This document shows, piece after piece, positions 1-4,723 of a DNA stretch of 6,387 nucleotides. The translations under genes and the position numbers were made by a program. The notes beneath the pieces are model-generated. The model saw nothing but the letters and a program-made list of their open reading frames with translations. It had not been told where the DNA came from and ran no database searches. This DNA comes from Anaerobacillus sp. (GTDB taxonomy: Bacteria; Bacillota; Bacilli; Bacillales_H; Anaerobacillaceae): assembly GCA_007120055.1 (NCBI GenBank), contig SKOL01000233.1, positions 1 through 6,387 on the forward strand, read 5' to 3'. Within the stretch, counting starts at the first letter, position 1. Every line of letters begins with the position of its first letter.

Positions 1-188
1 CCTTTGGTTGTATATGTAAAACCGAACTTTTCTAATCTTTCAACGATAAGCATTGCATGGTCAAGGTTTTGCTCGGGCTGAAATTCATCATCATGAATGA
101 AAATTTCTTTTTCAAGATCGTACCAATTACCCGAGCTATTTAATTTCCAACCTAATATTCTACGTGCAATTATTTCTACTTTGTTCAT
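1..188 (-). CDS. Phage ABA-sandwich (BC1872-like) domain protein, N-terminal part, cut by window edge
   Basis: The minus strand opens with ATG at 188-186 and stays open for 62 complete codons to the window edge, so the C-terminus is missing. The product starts MNKVEIIARRILGWKLNS and contains the blocks GWKL, NWYD, FQPEQNLDHAMLIVERL and KFGFTY. As I recall the family, this spacing of GWKL, WYD, a 'P..NLDHAMLIVE' helix and a 'FGF' strand is typical of the small phage ABA-sandwich proteins found in Bacillus phages and prophages, whose biochemical function is unknown. The start is supported by an AAAGGGG Shine-Dalgarno 10 nt upstream. It is the only phage-type gene here, so it may be a prophage relic or a stray cargo gene. 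The family call is from memory of the motif pattern; the reading frame itself is clear. Confidence 0.72.
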   Translation of the reverse strand, partial: MNKVEIIARRILGWKLNSSGNWYDLEKEIFIHDDEFQPEQNLDHAMLIVERLEKFGFTYTTK

Positions 189-242
189 ATCCTTCTGTCC
201 CCTTTTCTCTAGATTTTTTTATTTTACCATATTATGAAATGG

Positions 243-248
243 ATTATA
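243..248 (-). promoter_or_regulatory. Candidate -10 box for the phage-type gene
   Basis: The minus strand reads an exact TATAAT here, 55 nt upstream of the ATG at 188. The matching -35 region is poor, and a second TAAAAT box lies closer to the gene. It is therefore a candidate only. Confidence 0.25.
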
Positions 249-258
249 AAAATATTGC

Positions 259-353
259 TTAGCGTAATAGGAAGGACTATGTGGCTGACGGTGGGAAGGT
301 AGCTTTTCTACAGCTACTCTGTGATCCCAGGAAGAACTTTGCACTAACGCTAA
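259..353. other. Structured segment closed by a 7-bp inverted repeat
   Basis: TTAGCGT at 259-265 pairs perfectly with ACGCTAA at 347-353, enclosing 81 nt. Inside, TGGGA (292-296) can pair with TCCCA (324-328). Within that, GTAGC (300-304) can pair with GCTAC (313-317). The nested pairings are what a folded RNA or a palindromic mobile-element end would show. The segment contains no convincing ORF and is clearly richer in G and C than its AT-rich flanks. I do not recognise it as a named RNA family; strand is unknown. Alternatives are a small non-coding RNA, a leader for the gene at 429, or the end of an IS200/IS605-type element. Confidence 0.4.
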
Positions 354-380
354 AATTTACTTTTTTGTTCACTCACTCCG

Positions 381-416
381 CTCAATTTGATGCATAGTAT
401 AAATTATCAAATTGAG
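381..416 (+). promoter_or_regulatory. 11-bp perfect inverted repeat overlapping the mini-protein's ribosome-binding site
   Basis: CTCAATTTGAT (381-391) and ATCAAATTGAG (406-416) are exact reverse complements separated by 14 nt. The right arm ends in GAG, which forms the first half of the GAGGAG Shine-Dalgarno (414-419) of the gene starting at 429. In mRNA the hairpin would partly hide the ribosome-binding site. In DNA the same dyad could be a repressor operator, since a TATAAA-like -10 candidate (398-403) lies in its loop. It has no T-run, so it is not a terminator. Confidence 0.6.
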
Positions 417-428
417 GAGCGATGTAAT

Positions 429-629
429 ATGGGAAAAAAGAAAAAAGGTATTCTATTATCAGGAAATGATAAATACGCTTTTACAATGAAAATGGTAACT
501 TCAAGTACATGTTTAAAATGTAAAAATAAATGTGCAAAAGGATTAGTTTATTTAGAGAAAATGAGTAAACTTGGTGCCGTAGGTAAAGGCGTTCCGTGTA
601 TATTAACAAAAGGAAAAGCGTTTAAATAG
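429..629 (+). CDS. Conserved-looking 66-aa cysteine-containing basic mini-protein
   Basis: I take ATG at 429 as the start because GAGGAG (414-419) lies 9 nt upstream. The TTG and ATG codons further up the frame (387, 390) have no ribosome site and fall inside the inverted repeat. The product is 66 residues and very lysine-rich, beginning MGKKKKG. It contains C-x2-C-x3-C (TCLKCKNKC) near residues 26-32 and one more cysteine (VPC) near residue 57, giving four thiols. There is no signal peptide or membrane segment. The Cys pattern plus basic charge suggests a small metal-binding or nucleic-acid-binding cytoplasmic protein, which is inference. I do not recognise a named family. It appears monocistronic, with a terminator 18 nt behind the stop and a dyad over its ribosome site that suggests tight control. 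Confidence 0.8.
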   Translation: MGKKKKGILLSGNDKYAFTMKMVTSSTCLKCKNKCAKGLVYLEKMSKLGAVGKGVPCILTKGKAFK

Positions 630-646
630 CCTAAATTTATAAGTGC

Positions 647-676
647 AGGAGCTGCCTTTACGGTAGTTCCTTTTGA
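647..676 (+). terminator. Rho-independent terminator of the mini-protein gene
   Basis: AGGAGCTGCC (647-656) pairs with GGTAGTTCCT (662-671), with two G-U pairs, around the loop TTTAC. A T-run (671-674) follows. It starts 18 nt after the stop codon at 629, as expected for a monocistronic gene. Confidence 0.7.
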
Positions 677-738
677 TTCTTGAAATTTTTCGATCTTTAG
701 GTTTTAAGAGTAATATATATTTATACACTAAAATTAAC

Positions 739-751
739 AATTACAGTAATT
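739..751. repeat. Short palindrome in AT-rich spacer
   Basis: AATTAC and GTAATT flank a single central A. It sits in the gene-free AT-rich stretch (675-783) between the terminator and the hairpin cluster. No promoter or ORF goes with it, and it may be incidental. Confidence 0.25.
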
Positions 752-783
752 CATTTGTTGATTGGGATTTTATGTTAAAGTAA

Positions 784-895
784 GAAGCGAACTCGTTTCA
801 GCAAGCTGAAACATCGAGAAATCAGATGGAGTCTCGACTCCACCTGATTAAAAGTTCCCACCTACGCTACGCGTTGAGGTGGGGGTCTATACCCC
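784..895 (+). mobile_element. Cluster of three to four hairpins, probable solo end of an IS200/IS605-type element
   Basis: Hairpin 1 is GTTTCAG/CTGAAAC (795-801/806-812) with loop CAAG. Hairpin 2 (820-849) has 12 pairs and one A-C mismatch, built on AATCAG-TGGAGT and its complement around CTCG. Hairpin 3 pairs CCCACCT (857-863) with AGGTGGG (877-883) and has an inner ACGC/GCGT stem. GGGG(882-885)/CCCC(892-895) could pair as a fourth. A row of strong hairpins without terminal inverted repeats is known for the right end and omega-RNA region of IS200/IS605 tnpB elements. The TGGAGTCTCGACTCCA and TCCCACC...GGTGGG motifs recall such ends in Bacillus. No tnpA or tnpB reading frame is present, so this would be a solo end or a non-autonomous derivative. 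A non-coding RNA or an unrelated palindromic repeat remains possible. Confidence 0.5.
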
Positions 896-899
896 TTAA

Positions 900-1145
900 A
901 ACATAGGTGTAGTAATCCCTTATAAAAAGGCAGATGAGGAAGAACGACATTTATTACTGAAATTATTAGGGTGTTATGTGTTAGGAGTATTTTCATTTAA
1001 GATAAACACGATCGTTTTACCAGTAGGTATTGTTTTGTTTTTTGTTATGAGACCGAAAGTGAATAAAAAGGCAAAAACTGTAGCGGCATTTCTAGGTTTT
1101 ACTGTTTTGCTTATTAATTTAATCATTCCAATCGTTTCAAACTAA
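900..1145 (+). pseudogene. Remnant of a small membrane-protein gene lacking its 5' end
   Basis: An 81-codon open frame runs from just after a TAA at 897-899 to a TAA at 1143-1145 with no credible start. It has no ATG or GTG near its beginning and no Shine-Dalgarno. The peptide has a charged stretch (YKKADEEERH) and then hydrophobic segments: LLLKLLGCYVLGVF, TIVLPVGIVLFFV followed by the basic MRPKVNKKAK, and AAFLGFTVLLINLIIPIV. This is a plausible inner-membrane topology, and the frame is followed by a strong terminator, so it looks like the 3' part of a real gene. The frame begins directly at the hairpin cluster ending at 895, consistent with the element having interrupted the gene. A shorter product from GTG at 978 (AGGG 6 nt upstream) is conceivable but weak. 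The family is not recognised. Confidence 0.5.
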
Positions 1146-1164
1146 ACCACCATATTTTATACAT

Positions 1165-1205
1165 AAAAAACGGGCGTATCTTCGAGTTAGAAGAACGCCT
1201 TTTTT
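1165..1205. terminator. Bidirectional rho-independent terminator
   Basis: GGCGT (1173-1177) plus TCTTC (1179-1183) pairs with GAAGA (1190-1194) plus ACGCC (1195-1199), leaving one bulged A. T6 follows (1200-1205) and A6 precedes (1165-1170), so it works on either strand. It sits between the plus-strand remnant ending at 1145 and the minus-strand gene ending at 1326, and can serve both. Confidence 0.85.
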
Positions 1206-1325
1206 GTCTTAAGTAATAGTTAAGAAAAGAAAGCCTCTATTAAGGCTACCATTATAAACGCGGAACTGTTTGTTGCATGTCTAATTAAAATTTTTCGGAT
1301 AAATTGAGTTTTGTACAAGTGTATG

Positions 1326-2009
1326 TTATTTTGATGATGATGTTTGTAAGTAAGGTGATATTTCTGCTGCTAGACTTTGAATAGGGGTCGTTTGGATCCA
1401 AACTTTACCTGGGCCTGTCAATGTTGTTAAAAATAGTCCTTCTCCACCAAATAACATATTTTTAAACCCTTTGACCATACCAATTTCCATCTGTACAGTG
1501 GCTTCGTACATGCCTACGGAGCCGGTTTCTACTTTAATAGATTCGCCAACGCCAAGGTCTACAACAACAGCTTCCCCATCGAGTTCTACAAACGCTGTAC
1601 CATTTCCATTTAAGCGTTGCATAATAAATCCTTCGCCACCGAAAAAGCCAGCACTTATTCTTCTTTGAAATGTAATTTCCAAGTCTACATCTTCTGTAGA
1701 GCAAAGGAAGGCTCGTTTCTGACACACGATGGATTGAGAAGATACATCAATAGGAATAATTGTCCCAGGAAAATTATGTCCGAAAGAAAGTCGCGAACGG
1801 TCTTTTGTTGCTCTGAAATAATTTAAAAAAGCAGTTTCTCCCATCAATTTTCTTTTGAATAGCCCTCCGACTCCACCGCTTAAATTGGTTTCCATCTCAA
1901 CATGGCTGTCCATCCATTTCATTGCACCAGCTTGTGATTTCATCGTTTCCCCAGATTTTAAGGTCAATTCTAATAGGGGCATCGTAGATCCAATAATTTT
2001 ATATTCCAT
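1326..2009 (-). CDS. AIM24 / TIGR00266 family protein
   Basis: The start is ATG at 2009-2007 (MEYKIIGST), with GAGAGG 9 nt upstream. The frame extends 14 codons further upstream through the promoter region, but that start has no ribosome site. The product is 227 residues, normal for the family. It has repeated beta-rich blocks with two matching FGGEG motifs (residues 123-127 and 187-191). The second leads into the conserved ending LTGPGKVWIQTTP (197-209). No signal peptide or membrane segment is seen, so it is probably cytoplasmic or peripherally attached. Bacterial members form beta-sandwich folds and have no established biochemical role; the name comes from the yeast mitochondrial relative AIM24. 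It has its own sigma-A-like promoter and lies 65 bp downstream of the hydrolase gene on the same strand with no terminator between, so read-through is possible. Confidence 0.88.
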   Translation of the reverse strand: MEYKIIGSTMPLLELTLKSGETMKSQAGAMKWMDSHVEMETNLSGGVGGLFKRKLMGETAFLNYFRATKDRSRLSFGHNFPGTIIPIDVSSQSIVCQKRAFLCSTEDVDLEITFQRRISAGFFGGEGFIMQRLNGNGTAFVELDGEAVVVDLGVGESIKVETGSVGMYEATVQMEIGMVKGFKNMLFGGEGLFLTTLTGPGKVWIQTTPIQSLAAEISPYLQTSSSK

Positions 2010-2033
2010 TTCGTTTAGCCTCTCTTTCTTTTT

Positions 2034-2061
2034 ACTATAGAATTTGTACAATATATGACAA
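2034..2061 (-). promoter_or_regulatory. Sigma-A-like promoter of the AIM24-family gene
   Basis: The minus strand reads TTGTCA (2061-2056), a 16-nt spacer, then TATAGT (2039-2034). This is 25 nt upstream of the start at 2009. It is close to consensus and lies in the 65-bp gap behind the hydrolase gene. Confidence 0.6.
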
Positions 2062-2074
2062 TTTGCATGAAAGC

Positions 2075-3499
2075 CTAATCTTTAGTGGTAGCTGCTTTTA
2101 AATTAAAATAATGTTTAAAAATAAAAACAAAGTGAATAACGGATTGTATTATATGAATCGCTAATGCAATAAATAGCCATGCGATCATGTCAGGCATTAA
2201 TAAAAATGCAAGCTCCCATGTCATTCCTCTTTGCATAATCATTCCCGTTATAATGGGGATAGCGATGATGGTTGCTATAGGGATGACCAAATTAACGATG
2301 GCAGCAGTTAATCTTTGTTTAGCCGACTTTTCTTCAGGTCGAGATATCATTTTCACAATTTTAATTGTGTTGTAAACGATCGTGGCAGCAAATAAGACGA
2401 TGAGTAAACGGTATATCCAGAAATAATTCACACTTGAAGGGGGTTCTTGTTCCGTTAAAATAGAGACGATACCCTTCGTTATAGCAGGATTAAAAATAAA
2501 TCCATTTAATAAATGGTTTTTATTGATTAAGTAGGCGATACTGTATCCGTCTTCTGTCAAGATAACCGCATCAGATGTATACCCTGGTAGTGCCCCACCA
2601 TGGAAAACCGCAGGGCGGCCAGCTATTTCGCTGATCATTAAGCCCATTCCATAAAAAAAATCAGACGATTTCATTTCCTTAATACCTTCAGGAGAAACTC
2701 CAACGACAGGATCTTTTATTTGAATAGCTTCGAGAAAACGGACGACATCTTCAGCAGTGGAGGTTATAAAACCAGCCGGAAGATCGTACTGGATGTGTGG
2801 TTCCGTACGTTTAATAGAAAAACCAAAGAATGATAAATGACCATTTGTATCAACTTCTCCAATTAATGAAGTGTTCTGAAGTCCTAAAGGTTGAATAATA
2901 TGGTCTTCGATGTACTCTACATAGCTTTGTCCACTGACACTCTCAATAATCGCGCCTAGTAAACTATAATTTGGGTTAAAATAAGAAAATTGTTCTCCGG
3001 GCTCATACGTTAACGACATTTGATTCATATCTTCAATTAAGTGTGATAACTGGGCATCGTCAGGAAGGCTAGAAATGTACTCAAATTCAGTCATTCCACT
3101 AGTGTGTTGTAAAAGATGCCGAACGGTTATTTGATCAGATACATTGAAATCGTGTAAATATGTTGAAACACTTTGATCAAGATCAATTTTTCCTTGCTCA
3201 ACTAGTTGCATCACAGCAAGTGCCGTAAAAGTTTTTGACGTTGAACCGATATAAAAGCGGGTATCTTGATGAGCATCTTTACCGAAAGCCTCGCTATAGA
3301 TCAGCTCACCGTTATGTGATATAGCAACGGTCATACCTGGGATCGCTAGCTTATTAGCCGTATTTTCAATGTATTGTTCTAACTTTTCTTCGGTTGATAA
3401 GTTTATCGAAGAGGCTTCAGACGCAAATGAATAAGACAGTAAGAAACTAAAAATAATTAGTGCTGATGTAGCTATAGAAAATAATGTTTTTTTCCTCAT
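2075..3499 (-). CDS. Serine beta-lactamase-like hydrolase with C-terminal membrane domain
   Basis: The start is ATG at 3499-3497 (MRKKTLFS). A perfect AAAGGAG lies 8 nt upstream, so the in-frame ATG ten codons earlier is rejected. The product is 474 residues. Residues 1-26 form a signal peptide or anchor (RKK, hydrophobic core, SFA then SEAS). Residues ~38-345 are a class C beta-lactamase/penicillin-binding-protein-like fold. It has catalytic STSK (S86, K89), YFN (Y173-N175, the Y-x-N motif), HLLQHTSG (128-135) and HGG (300-302) in place of the third K-T-G-type motif. Residues ~361-462 hold three or four membrane helices, giving an extracytoplasmic enzyme tethered at its C-terminus. Such proteins act on peptides, D-amino-acid esters or cell-wall precursors; substrate cannot be read from sequence, and beta-lactam resistance should not be assumed. 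F at the middle of Y-x-N is less usual than S or A. Confidence 0.88.
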   Translation of the reverse strand: MRKKTLFSIATSALIIFSFLLSYSFASEASSINLSTEEKLEQYIENTANKLAIPGMTVAISHNGELIYSEAFGKDAHQDTRFYIGSTSKTFTALAVMQLVEQGKIDLDQSVSTYLHDFNVSDQITVRHLLQHTSGMTEFEYISSLPDDAQLSHLIEDMNQMSLTYEPGEQFSYFNPNYSLLGAIIESVSGQSYVEYIEDHIIQPLGLQNTSLIGEVDTNGHLSFFGFSIKRTEPHIQYDLPAGFITSTAEDVVRFLEAIQIKDPVVGVSPEGIKEMKSSDFFYGMGLMISEIAGRPAVFHGGALPGYTSDAVILTEDGYSIAYLINKNHLLNGFIFNPAITKGIVSILTEQEPPSSVNYFWIYRLLIVLFAATIVYNTIKIVKMISRPEEKSAKQRLTAAIVNLVIPIATIIAIPIITGMIMQRGMTWELAFLLMPDMIAWLFIALAIHIIQSVIHFVFIFKHYFNLKAATTKD

Positions 3500-3507
3500 A
3501 AAATTAA

Positions 3508-3556
3508 CTCCTTTCAAATTGAATTTCATCTTAATTCAGAATAGTAATGTTTTAAA
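3508..3556 (-). promoter_or_regulatory. Candidate promoter and ribosome site of the hydrolase gene
   Basis: The minus strand carries TTTAAA (3556-3551), a 17-nt spacer and TAAGAT (3533-3528), then AAAGGAG (3514-3508) 8 nt before the ATG. The ribosome site is strong and decides the start. The promoter boxes are only moderately close to consensus. Confidence 0.4.
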
Positions 3557-3563
3557 ATTACTA
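3542..3563. promoter_or_regulatory. Perfect dyad overlapping the hydrolase -35 region, candidate operator
   Basis: TAGTAAT (3542-3548) and ATTACTA (3557-3563) are exact reverse complements with 8 nt between. The dyad covers the putative -35 (3551-3556) and part of the spacer, where a repressor would bind. The half-sites are orientated differently from the BlaI/MecI-type TACTAC/GTAGTA operator as I recall it, so that regulator is not supported. Confidence 0.4.
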
Positions 3564-3685
3564 CGTTTCGATCAGCTCCTTTATTTCATTGTAAAATTAG
3601 CATTAGCATACGTAAAGAAAATATTGGAATTCTTTTATTAAGAGCGCACTTTAGAGAACGTAATTATGTTAAAGTCAGTATGGTT

Positions 3686-3709
3686 TTTGAAACTATATTT
3701 GATTTCAAA
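3686..3709. repeat. Inverted repeat in the divergent region
   Basis: TTTGAAA (3686-3692) and TTTCAAA (3703-3709) are perfect reverse complements 10 nt apart. It lies upstream of the ABC operon near its likely promoter and may be a regulator site. AT-rich composition makes chance plausible. Confidence 0.3.
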
Positions 3710-3754
3710 CGTATCAATTATAGAAAATAAAGAAGTTTTGAGCTGAACTAAAGA

Positions 3755-3779
3755 AGTGATTGAGAAATCTTAGATCACT
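3755..3779. repeat. Inverted repeat in the ABC operon's upstream region
   Basis: AGTGAT (3755-3760) and ATCACT (3774-3779) pair across 13 nt. It lies 42 nt before the ABC start and would be in the 5' leader if transcription begins near 3730. It has no T-run and is therefore not a classical attenuator. Confidence 0.3.
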
Positions 3780-3820
3780 AATTTCAAGGCTTACAACTCA
3801 AAGAGGGAAGGAGAAAGAAG

Positions 3821-4723
3821 ATGTCACTAGAAATAAACGGTATTAAAAAGAAGTTTGACCAGCATGTTGCTGTAGACGGTATTTCTCTTAAAGTACGAAA
3901 GGGAGAGATGTTCGGATTGCTTGGAGCGAATGGGGCTGGGAAGACGACTACTTTCAGGATGATACTAGGGTTACTTGATCCGACAGAAGGTTCAGTAACT
4001 TGGGGCGGAGAGAGTATTACTTATAAACGGACTCATTTAGTCGGTTATTTACCGGAGGAAAGAGGGTTATTTCCGAAGCTGACAGTAAAGGAACAGTTAT
4101 TGTATTTAATGAGGCTTAAAGGAATGAAGAAGCCTGAAATTATAAAGGAGATGAGAACTTGGCTTGAGCGTTTTCAAGTGCCAGAGTATGAAAATAAAAA
4201 AGTAGAAGAGCTTTCTAAAGGAAATCAACAAAAGATTCAATTTATGGCTGCTGTTTTACATAAACCGGAGTTATTAATTTTAGATGAACCTTTTAGTGGA
4301 CTTGATCCAGTCAATTCAGACATGTTAAAGAAAGCGGTGCTCGACCTACAGCAGTCGGGAACGACGATTGTTTTTTCAAGTCATCAAATGAGTAATGTCG
4401 AGGCGTTGTGCGAAGACTTAATTATGTTAAAACGAGGTAGGCCGGTGTTACAAGGAAGTTTAAAAGAAATTAAACGTTCCTACGGAATGAAAAGTATTAG
4501 TATTCGTGCTGACTATGAGTTAGATTTTCTTCAGTCAATTGCTGGAGTTTTATCCTTCGAAAAAACAAAGGATGGTGCGATCGTAAAAGTGGAAAATGAG
4601 AAGGGCGGTGAAGAGGTTTTCCGAATGATTTCCGAAAAAGGTTTTGTTCGTAAGTTCGAAATCGAAGAACCGTCACTACATGATATATTCATCGATAAGG
4701 TTGGGGGTGATGCAGATGAATAA
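3821..4723 (+). CDS. yhaQ: ABC transporter ATP-binding protein, YhaQ/NatA type
   Basis: ATG at 3821 is preceded by AAGGAG 7 nt upstream. The 300-residue product has a full ATPase domain. Walker A is GANGAGKTT (35-43). YLPEERGL (76-83) sits at the Q-loop, with Glu where Gln is usual. The signature is LSKGNQ (131-136), Walker B LLILDEP (151-157), D-loop SGLDP (159-163) and switch His188 (SSH). Residues ~210-295 form the extra C-terminal domain common in drug/sodium-export ATPases (DUF4162-like). The YLPEERGL form is typical of the NatA/YhaQ group. It should power export by the permease encoded next, whose start overlaps its last 8 nt, indicating translational coupling. The substrate is uncertain: relatives include the NatAB sodium exporter and the B. 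subtilis YhaQP pair. The symbol reflects resemblance, not proven orthology. Confidence 0.9.
   Translation: MSLEINGIKKKFDQHVAVDGISLKVRKGEMFGLLGANGAGKTTTFRMILGLLDPTEGSVTWGGESITYKRTHLVGYLPEERGLFPKLTVKEQLLYLMRLKGMKKPEIIKEMRTWLERFQVPEYENKKVEELSKGNQQKIQFMAAVLHKPELLILDEPFSGLDPVNSDMLKKAVLDLQQSGTTIVFSSHQMSNVEALCEDLIMLKRGRPVLQGSLKEIKRSYGMKSISIRADYELDFLQSIAGVLSFEKTKDGAIVKVENEKGGEEVFRMISEKGFVRKFEIEEPSLHDIFIDKVGGDADE

Larger units (their letters stand above)
3500..3820. other. Divergent intergenic region with several dyads, no gene
   Basis: This AT-rich 321-bp gap separates the minus-strand hydrolase from the plus-strand ABC operon. I find no credible ORF. It holds the hydrolase promoter candidate, three inverted repeats (3542-3563, 3686-3709, 3755-3779) and the ABC operon's ribosome site just before 3821. 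A TATAGA box (3719-3724) lacks a well-placed -35, so no plus-strand promoter can be assigned firmly. The gap is longer than two plain promoters need, which leaves room for regulator sites. Confidence 0.6.

Noticed and set aside
259..353. Cobalamin or other known riboswitch
   Set aside because: A GTGGCTGACGGTGGGAAGG stretch is superficially reminiscent, but the conserved core and the expected downstream gene are absent.
387..428. Longer start (TTG 387 or ATG 390) for the mini-protein
   Set aside because: These starts have no ribosome site and lie within the inverted repeat; ATG 429 has GAGGAG at a good distance.
784..895. CRISPR array
   Set aside because: The hairpins differ from each other and there are no regularly spaced identical repeats.
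1240..1260. AGCCT/AGGCT hairpin as terminator of the AIM24-family gene
   Set aside because: The stem is only 5 bp and no T-run follows on the minus strand; the terminator at 1165-1205 is far stronger.
1471..1826. Overlapping short open frames on both strands inside the AIM24-family gene
   Set aside because: They are frame shadows of a clear conserved gene, with no own ribosome sites or recognisable domains.
2010..2051. 14-codon N-terminal extension of the AIM24-family gene
   Set aside because: It overlaps the -10 box of the proposed promoter and has no Shine-Dalgarno; MEYKII is the natural start.
3542..3563. BlaI/MecI operator
   Set aside because: The half-sites TAGTAAT/ATTACTA are in the opposite arrangement to TACTAC/GTAGTA, and no blaI/blaR gene is present.
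4644..4715. 24-codon N-terminal extension of the permease
   Set aside because: It lies inside the ATPase coding sequence, has no ribosome site, and would exceed the usual 419-residue length.
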